From Meghimatium bilineatum (taxonomy: Eukaryota > Mollusca > Gastropoda > Stylommatophora > Philomycidae), in NCBI GenBank assembly GCA_034231615.1, contig CM067322.1:62945032-63009031 (forward strand): 64,000 nucleotides of DNA. The letters run 5' to 3'. The notes under the pieces were generated by a model. That model saw nothing but the letters and a program-made list of their open reading frames with translations, was not told the origin of the DNA and searched no databases. A program made the position numbers and the translations under genes. Below are positions 1 to 11,649 of the stretch, piece by piece (position 1 is the stretch's first letter; the number at the start of each line of letters is the position of its first letter).

Positions 1-224
1 TAGTGTGGATGATGATTCCTTTTCAATGTCAAGGATTAAAGATCAGGGTTTGAGATGCGGTGTTGCTAGAAGTGATCATTTTTGAGAGCGCAGAAATAAT
101 AATGGTCAACCAACATAGGACCGGTACTGTCAGCAAAAGTGTAATGGCGGATACACTCAGGGAGAGATCGTAGCAACTATTGATGTGTCCAGTTTTCAGT
201 GATGATGATCCGACGACTAACTAT
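1..224 (+). mobile_element. I/Jockey-like LINE, 3' end (cut by window edge)
   Basis: Nearly the same sequence as 26996-27220, the C-terminal tail of the RNase H-bearing LINE there. It has internal stops and a frameshift (for example ttttgagagcgc) and ends at cgacgactaact, the start of the family's (ACTA)n tail. The element continues to the left of the window. Confidence 0.85.
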
Positions 225-405
225 GGTTCCACCAAGCTAAACACATACACAATATATTCTTTCACTGTTGGTTCCACCCAGCTAAAAACACACACACAAA
301 CTATTCGTTGAGTGTGCTACCATATGGTTCCACCTAGCTAAACACATACACAAACCATTATTGGACTGTGCTACCACATGGTTCCATATGAAAGCTAAAG
401 TATAA
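225..405. repeat. Degenerate ~75 bp tandem repeat
   Basis: The phrase atggttccacc(a/t)agctaa followed by acacatacacaaa recurs at about 228, 268, 324 and 379. It directly abuts the LINE 3' end, so it may have grown from the LINE tail. Confidence 0.6.
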
Positions 406-499
406 ACCAACATTCAGGTTATTTAGTTTACTGAATCGACACTGACACACTTTGGGCAAAGACATGTGCTATATGTCTCTTTGCTTGTTTGTTTGAGAA

Positions 500-760
500 C
501 TCCAGGGATTGCGAGCGGTTAGCTCTCATTTCCTATGTACAGTGGTGTGGTTTTTATAAGCTTTCACTCATACTCAGGATACTTCAGCTTTCGGTTTAGT
601 GCAATGCCTATTGAAGGAGCCTTCTACTCTGAGGGGGTCTATAATTTTACAGATGACATGCTAAAAAGCATCCATAAGAGGTCCTCAATATAACGGCAAT
701 CATCTACTAAGGTTTTTTGTTGCAAGGGTGGTTTGTCTAGTGGGCCATTGGTGAGACCCA
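500..760 (+). repeat. Dispersed repeat, copy 1
   Basis: Shares cctatgtacagtggtgtgg..gctttc..cttcag..cttctactctgaggggg with 7005-7145. No coding potential recognised. Class unknown. Confidence 0.5.
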
Positions 761-865
761 CAGACGCAACAGCATGAATATACGTGCTATATAATAGAAT
801 GCATATAGTTATCCATGCCTTTCTCAGTATTTATACGCTCTCCTTTTTTACGGGGGGGGGGAGGG

Positions 866-1112
866 GGCGCATAGCGTTGTGGTCAGTGCAATAGCTTGGC
901 ATATGTGCGGTCCTGGATTCATTCTCCAGTTGAAGCGGAAATGTTTTTCGGCCCATCATTAATTCGGTACTGAATTAATCCGGGAAGTTAAGACTGCGAT
1001 GGAGAGGAGATGGCTAACACCCTCATATAGCAGAGCCACTGAAATGTGAGATCGCTAACATCTCACACCCATACGGCAGTTAAATGCTATGGGTTAAACT
1101 TTACTTCTTTAA
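866..1112 (+). mobile_element. tRNA-derived SINE (SINE-1), copy 1
   Basis: A-box-like atagcgttgtggtcagtg and B-box-like ggtcctggattcattc at the left, then a body ending cctcatatagcag, atcgctaacatctca and gctatgggttaaacttt. It aligns along its length with 7817-8072. It is preceded by a poly-G run (853-865). Confidence 0.75.
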
Positions 1113-1580
1113 CAAATCAGTAATTGTATCATATATTTAGATATAAGTAAAGAGGCCTATATATACACGTATATGTTTAGGCGAACCACAGCCCCCATTA
1201 TTATTTCTGGAATAAAGCTCTGATATAACCAAATGGGATTCACTTCCACGGTTGACAGTGAACTCGTGGCTATCGACAGAGTACTAACATGTCTTCTAGC
1301 TGAATTAATCAGGCCTTCTTTCGTTTCTTTTCTCGATTATTCCCATGTTTTCCATTGGCCAATATTTATATACTTGGAATCGCATGCCAAAAATAGCCAA
1401 CTCAACTCCAGGTATATAAATAGGAACCATGGAAAATGTGACAATAATAAAAAGCGTACCGAATGAAGGCCTGTTTACGTTTAGCTGTTAGGTCTTCTAA
1501 TACCGACTATCATGTAGTATCTCACAAAAAGAAGTACATTTATTTTTGTATATATTTTAAAATTATTTGTAATTGAACAC

Positions 1581-2310
1581 TTCTTCTTCTTCTTCTTCTG
1601 CGTTCAGCATCTGTGGTCATGCTATACCGTCAGGCCTGTCTTCAAGACGAAGTCCACTGTCTTCTCCAGGTCAGAGCGGCTGCCCCATAGCTTTTGCCTC
1701 AAGTCTGTATCCCCTGGCCAGGTCTGCTGTCTCTGCTCTTTGTATGTTGGGCAGTCCTGAAGTATGTGTTCCGGGGTCTCGGTTCCGGATCCACATGGAC
1801 ATCCATCTGTGTAAGAGATCCTTAATCGGTAAAGGTAACCCAACAGTCTGCAGTGGCTTGTTCTAAGGCGAAATATTGTGGTCTATTGATATCTTTGGAG
1901 GAGATATATTGCATCATGTTCTTATTCCTCTTCCATTTGTTTCTTCCACTTTGCTGTGTATGTGTTGCGGATTATTGTTTTTGCTTCTCCGTAAGACAGT
2001 GGGTGCCCGTGTTGCTCCATTTCTCTTCCTGCCTTTGACAGAGCATCCGCTTTCTCATTTCCCATGATTTCACAGTGTGATAGTATCCACTGAAGGGCAA
2101 TAGCTGTTGATTTTTTGATCTGTCTTATCTCATATCTGATGTTGTGCAGAAGGCTTTCGTTTCTGTTGCTCTGGATTGATTCCAGTAGGGATCTGCAATC
2201 TGTGAATATGGTTATCTTCTTTGGTCTTGGCAGTCCTGGTTTGGTGAAGGCTTTCAGTGCTTGATGGAGTGCAACTGCTTCTGCTCTAAAATTAGAGTAA
2301 TTCCCGGTAA
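1581..2310 (-). mobile_element. 5'-truncated LINE with RNase H domain and (GAA)n tail
   Basis: Minus-strand reading gives an RNase H core (SNFRAEAVALHQAL, FTDCRSLLESI, LSHCEIMGNEKADALSK) and then a C-terminal CPCGSGTETPEHILQDCP block. The catalytic acidic residues of the Glu and middle Asp strands are visible; the first Asp is lost by truncation. The 3' tail is (GAA)n, read as ttc repeats at 1581-1598. It is flanked by aattgaacac (1571-1580) and aattggacac (2311-2320), a probable target duplication with one mismatch. The reading frame has a break near 1900. Confidence 0.85.
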
Positions 2311-2344
2311 AATTGGACACTAAATAAAGAACAAAAGACACGCT

Positions 2345-3010
2345 TACTACGTGTGAAATGTGTTATGTGACGTATTATTTCCAGAAAGTTGTCTTCCCAA
2401 TGAACTCTCTGAACCCCCTTTCTGTCTTGTTATGCGGATTGCATTTTCCACAAATGTATTCATGTTATCTTTAATGTCGTCAGTCTATCGTCTTCTTGGT
2501 CTGCCCTTTCTCCTCTTTTCGGGTACTCTTCCCTCCATTATTTGTTTTTCTAAAAAGTTGTGCCTCTCTATATGACCAAACAGGTGTAGTTTTTTTTTTG
2601 GTTATTGTGTTTAGTAACCAACATTCTGGAATCTTCAATGTGTTTATAATATCTTAGTTTCCCTTTTTTCCTTCCATGATATTCTAAGTATCTTTCTATA
2701 GCATTTCATGTCAAAGGCGTTGATCTTCTTTGCCGTTGTCTTACTTAGGATCCATGTTTCACAGCCGTATGTTGCAACCGAAAAAGTTCGTAGCATTAAC
2801 AATTCCGTTTCTATTTTGTTGATTTTCTATATGTTTTTCAACCGCGTTATTTTACAATATGCCATTGTCAATCTTTTTCTTATTTCTGCCGTGCAGTCTC
2901 CTGCACCATTGATGTTTGCTTCTAAGTATTCGAATTTTACCACTCATTATATCTCGATATTGTTGTATTTTGCGTGTTTAAATATACGTTTTGTGATATG
3001 CTGTATTTCT
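2345..3010 (-). mobile_element. RTE-like LINE C-terminal fragment
   Basis: The minus strand reads EIRKRLTMAYCK, then YGCETWILSK, INAFDMKCYRKILRISWKEK and, after frameshifts, LFGHIERHN and RRKGRPRRR, the standard order of the region after the reverse transcriptase in RTE-type LINEs. Stops and frameshifts make it a dead fragment. Confidence 0.75.
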
Positions 3011-3700
3011 TTGTATTCTTGATTAGTTGTTCCAATCCCTTTATATAATTTGAAAGAAGCACAGTGTCGTCTCTTGTGAAATAAGATGTCTAAACAAATT
3101 AGCAAACATAACAAGAGATCATGTGAGAAATGGATAGCAATAACTGTGGTCAAATATATTTGCTGTCAATATATCTTTATGTTGTTAAATGTCTGCAGTC
3201 TTGTCCATTCATTTGATACATTACTATTGTTTTCAATGTTTGTTTTATATCGTAATTTATTCCTGAAAAAGATGTTATGATTGAAACGTTGGTCTAATAT
3301 GTTTAGCTATTGGACTAATGTTTCCTACCAGCTAGTCTGTGCTCTGTAAAACTTAACACGCTTGTGTTGCGCATAGGAATCAGAATAATAGACATAGGGC
3401 CTAAAGCACTGCCGCTTCTCTAGGAGTCAAAATACATGGAACTTATATACACTGAACTATGATGTTTCACAAAGAAGTTCTCATTTGTTACATCTACAAG
3501 TCTGTCAACAATATGCACTTCGGTTATACAAGCTGGCATTCTCTCATCAAATATTCAAGACTGTGCGATCAATAACATATGCATTAGCTGGTAAGTCAAC
3601 CTTTCTATCAATACAGCGTCTCATAAATTATGGTATAGGAACATCACATATATCACGGGATGGCATGTCAAAATATTTGCTGCTAGGATAGATTACATGG
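3011..3700. other. No gene recognised
   Basis: AT-rich sequence. A motif gattgaaacgttggtc near 3280 resembles the inverse of caacgtttcgacc near 58950, suggesting a shared repeat. Nothing coding seen. Confidence 0.4.
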
Positions 3701-3822
3701 CGATGCTTGTGCCGATCTAACGGTACACATGTCGATCTAATGGTTACACTGTCGATTTTATCGTGCAAATGTCGATTGAATGGTATAATTATCGATAAAA
3801 TGGTATGTTTCATCTAATGGAT
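3700..3822. repeat. Short degenerate tandem repeat
   Basis: Successive units of the form tgtcgat(c/t)taatggtacaca, about 22-25 bp each, five or so copies with drift. Confidence 0.5.
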
Positions 3823-4920
3823 ATGCATTTATATGTAAATATAATTACGTTTTATGGTTGCCATAATTATTTCATCATTTGCAAGTAAAAGTTACATCTA
3901 AAATATTTCTTCTGTTCAATTGATCAGTCAGTCTTCTGATTTGCATGCCCTAACCGATGAACGTAGTCATCAACCCAGAATTTTGGCTATATTGATTGCT
4001 TTCAGAATTCTAACTCGGTAACTTGGCCGTCAAAGGTGCGTTATCACCTCTAAGCCACAGAGCTGAACAGTCTTAAGTAGGTGAAAAATGGCAATGAGAG
4101 TTAGGTCATAATTTCCTTCATTTAGTGAAATATTTTATCAGCAATGTTTTGTCATTGGCTCAACATTACGTTTCACATTTGTTGACACAGGAGGAGAATG
4201 GGGAAGGGCTGACAAAAGTTGATGTCAACAATTCCGTTTTTATACACCCTTTAAATTGTTTGAATTAAAAAATATATATTTTTTTAAATCTCAAAACAAG
4301 AATAGGTCTATTTTTTTTATCGCTTTCTGTTATACTTTTTTTTTAGCAGCGATGAGTCTTGAATTTTTGACATTTGTTGACAAAGTCAGCCTCCTGGAAG
4401 ACGTGTGTATTGTTGTTGCATCACATGTTCAACCTCCCAGACTTCAGTGCAACGTCCCTCTGAAAGACAAGGCTGCAGAAAACCATTTGACCATGGTATG
4501 GTTTATGTTTGTTAAGTTCTAATAACAGATTCAGTAGATAAAAATGGGCCATGTTGTTAGTGCCCTTCACATCAATCACCACCGCATATCATCATATGTG
4601 CATGACAAACCTCATAAACAACCTGAGCAAAGACAGTTGCACTGCACATCATGTGTCTCTCTGTGCGTTGCTAAATAAGGGAGTAGCTTAACTAACATGG
4701 TCCACTGGGCAGAAAGGCGTCATTCACCTAGCGTTGTAGAGCGTCAAAGAGCACGGTGAGACAGTAAGGCACCCTAGTCATCTACTGCACCCCGACACAC
4801 ACTTAGTCGTCTTGACTTGTCTTGCCACTGAGACCATATGTGTATGGGCGAGAGAGTGAGGTTGACGACAGTGCGCAACTCTCCCTCACTTTAATCCAAT
4901 TTTCATAGCGCAGGTCATGG
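3823..4920. other. No gene recognised
   Basis: AT-rich; a short open stretch at 4256-4522 has no recognisable domain. Nothing else supported. Confidence 0.4.
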
Positions 4921-4922
4921 CT

Positions 4923-5500
4923 TTTCTTCGGTGCCTACGAAACCTCATGGAGTACGTTGGCAGGATCGAGTACCAGACATGGAAATCCTTCAGAAGTTCC
5001 GTATGCAAAGCATCCATGCACTGCTGACTAGATCCCAACTCCGCTGGAATGGCCACATCGTCCATATGCCAGACAAGCGCCTTTCAAAGAGTATTCTATG
5101 GGGAGCTGAGTGAAGGTAAACGTTCGAGCTGAGGGTAGAAAAAGCGCTTCAAGGATCACCTAAAAAATTCTCTCAAGCACTGCAGGATCGATCCTAGCTC
5201 CTGAGAGACTACAGCACTTGATCGCTCAGTATGGCACACCCAGATCACTGCTGGCCTCACGAAATTTGAAAACGAAAGAACACTGCGGGCAATCCACAAG
5301 CGCAAGGACAAATCCGAAAATTCTCCTACCGCGAACCTTCAGCACTCCTGCGTGCACTGCAATAGAACATGATTTCCGTGCTCGAATCGGACACCTACGA
5401 ACTCCCAAACCAAATTAGACAACCCCCCCCCCCCCCCAAATCGCATTAATTGTTTTTCATGTCATGCTAATCTTCGCTTGCGAAGGAGGATCATCATCGT
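4923..5500 (+). mobile_element. LINE C-terminal fragment, zinc-finger family
   Basis: VRWQDRVPDMEILQKFRM and LRWNGHIVHMPDKRL match the post-RT region of a LINE family whose C-terminus ends in a C2H2-like finger; here FRARIGHLRTP remains of that finger. It contains frameshifts and a poly-C run (5421-5438). It ends in gatcatcatcgtcatca, a microsatellite-like 3' tail. An intact finger of this family is at 33097-33180. Confidence 0.75.
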
Positions 5501-5639
5501 CATCAAATAAGGGAGTAAAGCCTTCATGTGCAAATTATTTCAACCTTAGACGGGTGTATTTGTTCATTATATCAGGCAGTGCTTGCTTTTATCTGTGTGA
5601 CCGTATTGTCTGGTACAAAATTAGATATATCATGTGCAA

Positions 5640-5910
5640 TTATTGCACTCAGCTACCATTTTCCATGGAAACAGTAGATTGCGATGGCTGGGCCACGTCC
5701 GCAGATGCCAAAATGCCGCGTTGCAAAACGAATACTATTGGCAGAACTGTCTGAAGGTTGGCGGCAGACCAATGCTGAGGGAAAAAGACATTTGTATGTC
5801 CTCAATGAAATATTTCTCCATAGATCACAGAAACTGGGAAAACACGGCCGAAACTCAGGCTGTCTGGGTGCACAATCTGCGTGCGGTCAATACCGCTGTT
5901 TAGGAACAAT
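5640..5910 (+). mobile_element. LINE C-terminal fragment
   Basis: LRWLGHVRRCQNAALQ followed by GGRPMLREKDICMSSMKYFS and IDHRNWENTA matches the post-RT C-terminus of RTE-like LINEs (LRWLGHVRRM, GRP, W). About 90 codons survive. Confidence 0.7.
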
Positions 5911-6479
5911 ATGGTAAAAGAGGAAGACGAAAACAAAAATGTTATTTTGTTATGACATGATCGCTTATAAAGTCTTCCATTCCTGAGAGAAAATGTTCGT
6001 TGGTTTGTTTTTTTCAGTATCCTTAATGATCGTCTGCAAGACGCAAAACTCCATTCCATTCTATTGCAAAAAGTGAATCCAGGGGGAGTACCAGGCGTCT
6101 TTGGTGATCCGGTTCATCTGTTAAGTGCCCGTGGTCTTGTTTGGGAAAGAGTTGAAGCGCCAAGAAAGATTAAAAGTCTAGTCTTGGTGTTATCTTGTTA
6201 CAGGTGAAAGTTTTAAAAACTGGCTGGTAATCCTAAAAAGGGCTGGTGGGTGTCTTGATGTTACCTTAGATCAGGCAGGGGAATAGAGAAGTGAGCAAAG
6301 AACACAAAAAACAAACACTAGAACAATACACTTGTATCCGTTAGTGATGTCAGACAACTTACTGAACTTATATTTATGTGTTGTAATGTTTAAATTCTTA
6401 ATTAATTTTATTCTATCACTTTGCACATCATAGCCAAATAGTTTATCTATGGTATTATGGGATGTTAGTTATTTGGGAA

Positions 6480-6860
6480 GACAGCAGCCCAGCAGAGAAA
6501 ACTTACAACATGTGAGATGAAATGCCTGAGAAAAGCCGCAAGAGTGACCAAACTAGAGAAAATGAGAAATTATGATATCATGAGAAGAATCGGTATAAGA
6601 CCATGCACAGAATACATCGAGAAACAACAAATAAAATGGTTTGGATACCTTATGAGAATGAACCATACTCCACTACCAACAAGAAGGTATAACATAAGAA
6701 GATTCGGATACAAGGGCAGAGGACCTAGAACAGGATGGATAGATAACAGCAAGACAACACTAAACAAATACGGATTCAACACAGCCAAGGGACACATCTG
6801 ACCTTGGATAGACAGCTGCTAAAGCTCCTAGTCACACGCAGGCACACACACACACTCTCT
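6480..6860 (+). mobile_element. RTE-like LINE 3' fragment
   Basis: EMKCLRKAARVTKLEKMRNY, then IEKQQIKWFGYLMRMNHTPL and a basic GRGPRTGWID stretch are the post-RT domain of an RTE-like LINE. It ends at 6801 and runs into (CA)n(CT)n (6841-6865). A related fragment is at 9990-10190 on the other strand. Confidence 0.75.
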
Positions 6861-7004
6861 CTCTCAAATGTATAATTGAACTTCTATACAACAAGTATAG
6901 GACAGAGATAATAAACTGAGGCAACATTTAAATCATAAATAACAGATTTGAAATGAAGATTTGGGATAAGGTTCCAGGGTAGTGATAATATGTCTGTTTA
7001 CATC

Positions 7005-7145
7005 CCCAGAAGTTATGAGCGCTTTGCTCTTACTTCCTATATGCAGTGGGGTGATTTCTCAGAGCTTTCTTTCATAACCAGGAGACTTTAGCTATCAGCT
7101 CAAGCAATGCTATTGAAAAAGCCTTCTACTCAGAGGGGGGTTTAG
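7005..7145 (+). repeat. Dispersed repeat, copy 2
   Basis: Second copy of the repeat at 500-760, sharing ttcctatatgcagtggggtg and gccttctactcagaggggg. Confidence 0.5.
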
Positions 7146-7619
7146 ATGATAGTATAAAAGAGGAAATAGAAGAAAGGAAATAAGGTTGAAGTGAAGCGGT
7201 AAACCTACATTTGGAATTCATTAGAAATGTTAGACATATGCTGGTACTTCTGTTAACTACATTTCAATCAATATCTGACAAACCAGGGAATATATTCTTG
7301 TGTAAGAAGATGCAGTAGTATAATGCTACATCATTCACCAGCAGACCTGAGTTTCCAATCCACCCACTATTCTTGGCTTGAAATAAAAATTACTCTCATG
7401 GTTTTCCCAGCTACCAGGAAGTAAGGTACCAGAGCATAATCTGAGGTCAAGGAATTGCGCTATTGCTACTATGCAAGTGATTAGGCGACATTAGTCAGGC
7501 AGTTTCTGATTACCACTGACTAGGCAGCTGAACACCTATGGGAACTGTGTGCTTAGATGCTGGTTCACAACTCAGCTTACACCTTTATTATTATATATAA
7601 TTGTCACTGTAAACTACTC

Positions 7620-8173
7620 TCATTGTTTGCTGTATATCATTTAATATTTACCCGTTGTTGGTTCTAACTATTTATCTTTTTCATTCAGTGCCTAATACGG
7701 TTAATAGAGCAGAAACCAGTTTGAGTAATGTGATGCTATTAGTTGTTGTATATCATTTAATATCTACCCCGGTTGTTGGTAGATATTCTGATATAATATC
7801 TACTATATCATTAAATGGAGCCATGTAGCGCAGTGGTTAGCACACTGGCTTTGCATATGAGTGGTCCTGGGCTCATTAAAAAACGGAAATGTTTTTCTGA
7901 TCGCACCGGCTCCCAAGTTGACCCGGCCATAATTGGGTACCGGATTAATCCGGGAAGTAAAGACTGCAAAGGAGAGGAGATGGCTCGAGCCCTCATATAG
8001 CAGAACCACTGAAATGTGAGATCGCTAACATCTCTACAGCATTAATAAATGCTATGGGTTAACTTTACTTTACTATATCATTTAATATCTACCCCTGTTG
8101 TTGGTAGGTATTTGATACAATATCTACCACATCATTTAATACGCTGTTGTTGGTTGCTTGTATATCATTTAAT
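7620..8173. repeat. Decayed minisatellite with motif TATATCATTTAATATCTACC
   Basis: The motif recurs near 7633, 7746, 7803, 8074, 8130 and 8160, and once more at 8812 beyond an inserted repeat, interspersed with gttgttggt. SINE-1 copy 2 and R600 copy A both lie inside this array. Confidence 0.65.
7817..8070 (+). mobile_element. tRNA-derived SINE (SINE-1), copy 2
   Basis: A-box tagcgcagtggttagcac and B-box-like ggtcctgggctcatt, then a body with taatccgggaagtaaagact, cctcatatagcagaaccact and gctatgggttaactttac. Flanked by tactatatcattaaat (7801-7816) and tactatatcatttaat (8071-8086), a likely target duplication, though the host is itself a tandem array. Confidence 0.8.
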
Positions 8174-8811
8174 GATAATGATGAAATAATCCCTTTAGCT
8201 GTGTGGCAGGTAGCTCTTGACAGTCTATAGCCTATCCAACTACAGCATAGGTCCTAAAGTTGTTGAACTGCAATGAAAGGTCCTCCTGAGTTGAGTAAAT
8301 CAAGTGACAGGTCCTCCTGAATTGAGTAACTGAAGTGACACTCATATGGTTTGCTATCTCAAAGTAAATAGATATGTCATGAGGGGACTTTATAGATGCA
8401 TGTGTAATCCCAAAAGGGAGGCACTGCAATTTCCTAGGATCATCATGTTGTGCCAGGAGTGCAGCATATATGTCGGGGCCAACTAGTTCATCCTTCTTCC
8501 ATCAGATCTGTTGATTATTCTGCATTGATGGCACACCTAGCATTCTCTGCCACCTAGCAGTCTCCAACAAAAGTACAAAGATGCAATTTTCACTGATCTG
8601 AATCTCTTTGTCATCCACAAGGACCAATTGATGGAAGACAAAAGAAAATGAGACATGACATGCAGTGACAATGATTTGTCCACAAGTGACAAGTTGTCAG
8701 CCTTTTCCTCCAACTTTCTTTAGTCACCTCCTATGACTTGCCTGGAGAGAAGACAGTGGCTCTATTCTTTGCACCCTGAACTAGAAGTCCGAGCCTCAGT
8801 TGCTACATGGG
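8174..8811 (-). repeat. R600 dispersed repeat, copy A
   Basis: About 640 bp, non-coding. It aligns with copies D (35430-36040) and E (43330-43795) through ctttagctgtg.ggcaggtagctcttgac, tcagatctgttga, gtcatcca and gtcacctcctatg. The end carrying gatgatgaa would be an (ATC)n tail on the minus strand, so I give minus. Flanked by tatcatttaat on both sides. Confidence 0.7.
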
Positions 8812-8849
8812 CGATATCATTTAATATCTACCCTACTGCTAGTTGATGT

Positions 8850-9400
8850 AGATAAATCACTATCTTATCCACTCACACATGCAAACACATACAAAAACCA
8901 TCTGGTTATTCGACTTTAATATCTGATATCACTAGCAATAGGAAATATACACACACACACACATTAATTATTTAACAGCCTACAATGATGTGCCCATTAC
9001 AAGGGTACATCTTCATATGCAAGAAACTAGGTGTGACAATTCAAACCTGCTATAAACACACCACTAAATATGTTCCGCTTTTTTGAAAGGGAAGCAAGAA
9101 ATCACAATAGGTACGTGGCTTCTGGATTAGGAAAAAAAGCAAGCATATGCACACATAAATAATATAGTATAAATGGCAATAAACAAATGAACAACTTAGT
9201 GACTTTCAGTTGGTAGACTCTTACAGAAGCTTCCAGAGCTGCTTCAAAATTGGTACTTATATAATTGCAGCAAATACCTAATCATAGCCTATTGATCCGT
9301 TTACAGCATCTATTTCTTAAAATGCATGGTTAACTCTATCAACTCTTAGATTGAGATATGATCAACAGAGTGTCAGGGGCAACCCAACAAGCTAATAAAA
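8850..9400. other. No gene recognised
   Basis: AT-rich with a short (CA)n at 8948-8964. Nothing coding seen. Confidence 0.4.
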
Positions 9401-9640
9401 TATTCTACGATAAGTCCAGCTCTGTGGGTTCAGATCACGTCTCAGATGGCCATGGTATCAGATTCAAGCCTCACTGCAGGCAACTATACATCCAGACTAT
9501 TTATAAAGCAATGGTAGCCTACTGAATGTAATATATTACCTAGAAAATCACTACACTAAAAACATTCTGGGTTTATCGCTATATCCTACATAGGATATGC
9601 TACTAACCCTGAGATAGCAGCAATGTTGTAGAACACAAAC
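9400..9640 (+). mobile_element. tRNA-derived SINE (SINE-2), copy 1 (diverged)
   Basis: The head ccagctctgtgggttcagat..agattcaagcctcactgcagg resembles the tRNA-like head at 32818. The body aagcaatggtagcctactga, tagaaaatcactaca and tcctacataggatatgctac matches the other two copies. Confidence 0.65.
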
Positions 9641-9989
9641 TATTCACATAGATAACATTGTAATCAGTCTTGAGAGATTTGAATATACTATTATATCTAT
9701 CTATTGTCCTTTCTCTGCTTTCACTGTGATGTGTCGCAAAATTGGAGAACTATTGGTTTTCGGGCTATGGCACATTTGGTTGCTTGATATGCAGTAATAT
9801 TGTGACATCTCAGAATGTTCATAACACCTTCAATCCACCTTCTTTTTTTGGTGAAGAAGGTTCTTGCTTTTTTTCATTTTTATGTTGCTTGCTCTTGCTG
9901 CTAGCCAATATGGGTTCATTCTCATTAAGTGGCTGACCATTTCATTCTGTTATTCAATATGTTTGACCACATGTTCCAAAAGTTCTTCT

Positions 9990-10190
9990 AATTTATTTAT
10001 TCCTCACATGATTGCTTCCTGTTCTGTTTGCTGCATTTCTTAGACATTTCATTTCACACATAGTAAGCTTTCTCTCTTCTTCTTTAGTTAGTGTCCATGT
10101 CTTAACTTGATAACACAATGTTGGTTTGAAAATTGAATGTATGATTTGTCTTTTGGTTTCCATCGGGATAGATATGTGCTTCAAGATTGG
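9990..10190 (-). mobile_element. RTE-like LINE fragment
   Basis: The minus strand reads IPMETKRQIIHSIFKPTLCY, TWTLTKEEERKLT and CEMKCLRNAANRT, the same family as the plus-strand fragment at 6480-6860 but covering the preceding segment. Confidence 0.75.
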
Positions 10191-10235
10191 TCAAGTTTAT
10201 AATTTACATAGTTGCCTTTTTATAATTCGTAATCA

Positions 10236-10390
10236 ATTTATTTTTTAGCGTTCATTCTCAAACTTCTGCTGGTTCTCTCTTGTAGCAGGACAATTGTCCT
10301 ATTATATTTCAAGCAGGATGTAGTCCAGAGAATGGAAATGTGCTGTTTCACCGCTTCATTTGCACATTTGGCCTAACACATCCATATTTG
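10236..10390 (+). repeat. R130 dispersed repeat, copy 1
   Basis: Shares tctcttgtagcaggacaat, gtcct and ggatgtagtccagagaatgg with 36238-36410, with 33845-33990 (inverted), and with shorter copies near 11715, 43250, 43795 and 45790. Non-coding, class unknown. Confidence 0.65.
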
Positions 10391-11310
10391 GCGGTAATCA
10401 ATTTAAAATCAATTTCTAGATTTGAACATCCTGATAATTAAAATTAAACATTGTCCAGGTACGGATAAATATTCTAGCATACAAGTTCACACATGTTTTA
10501 AATGATAAATATACACAATTAAATCAGTAAAGATACTAACAGTACATAATGCTGTTAATTTAGTAATTATGAGACCAATCAGAAAAATGCCCTTACCTTT
10601 GACCCATTAATCCTATAGCCCTTAGAGCCCCATCCCAAAATCCCTAAAAATGTCATTCCCCTAGGCTCCTGAGTACATTGTGCACATATGTAGGATTAGT
10701 TGCTGAATTTATTGTCTACACAGTATAAATATTATTGCCTATCTTAGCAGTTTATGATGTATATGCCTAAATACATTAACAGAAGATCCATTTGTATACA
10801 ATTTAGTTGGTACACTACAAATGTGTACATATTACATTATGTGCTGCATTTATACTCTGCTTGTAATTAGATCTTAATTTTGACATGTTTCTGGCACTTG
10901 ATCATGCTCCATAACCATGTATATTTTATCAAAACATATACATAACTTATCTTTAGTACATAGCTCATTTTATATCATCGCATAATTGCCATGAAAGCAA
11001 TGCTTTGCAATATAATTTTTTTTTTTTTAATATTCACAAAACAGTTCTCACAATATGTTCAGAATATGAAAACTTCATGTCAAAGCTAAGAGAAATTGGT
11101 TAGCCCATAGTAGCTGAGAAGACAAGTACTGAAAACTGTGTCAGGTGTAGAACAACATTATAAAAATTGTCACCATATTTTACAAACTGTTTACAAATGT
11201 ATCTGTAAGAGAAATAGAAACCACGTATCCTCCCTTCACTTACTAATCATAAATGACTTCAAACAACATACCGGGGGTATTTCTAATTTTTGAAGCTGTA
11301 GTTAAATTTT
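10391..11310. other. No gene recognised
   Basis: AT-rich intergenic sequence; no coding or RNA signal seen. Confidence 0.4.
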
Positions 11311-11319
11311 AAAAGTTAT

Positions 11320-11645
11320 TAAATCTCACTTATTCTTCCAAACAAAGAAATTGTATAGGCCTACATGTTTATGCTATTCTCTCACATATTCTTGCAAAGA
11401 AAGAAATCATATACCGGTATATGTATATGCTATTGAATCTCACCTATTATTCCAAAGAAAGAAATCTTATAAGCCTACATGTTTATGTTATTAATCTCAC
11501 TTATTCTTCCAAAGAAAGAAATCTTATAGGCCTACTAGTTTATGCTATTGAATCTCATCTATTCTTCCAAAGAAAGAAATCTTATAGGCCTTCTTGTTTA
11601 TGCAATTGAATCTCACCTATTCTTACAAAGAAATAAATCATATAC
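11320..11645. repeat. ~58 bp minisatellite
   Basis: Between five and six units of the form aatctcacttattcttccaa + agaaagaaatcttataggcc + tacatgtttatgctattg. Units differ by substitutions and small indels. Confidence 0.85.
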
Positions 11646-11649
11646 TTGT

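Noticed and set aside
866-940. tRNA gene
   Set aside because: A and B boxes are present but no cloverleaf can be drawn and the same head recurs with a 250 bp shared body; it is a SINE. The same applies at 7817, 32815 and 55752.
1573-1866. Serine-rich plus-strand ORF
   Set aside because: It is the antisense of a LINE C-terminus; the serines come from the (GAA)n tail read as ttc.
4256-4522. 88-codon plus-strand ORF
   Set aside because: No recognisable family; composition follows the AT-rich background.
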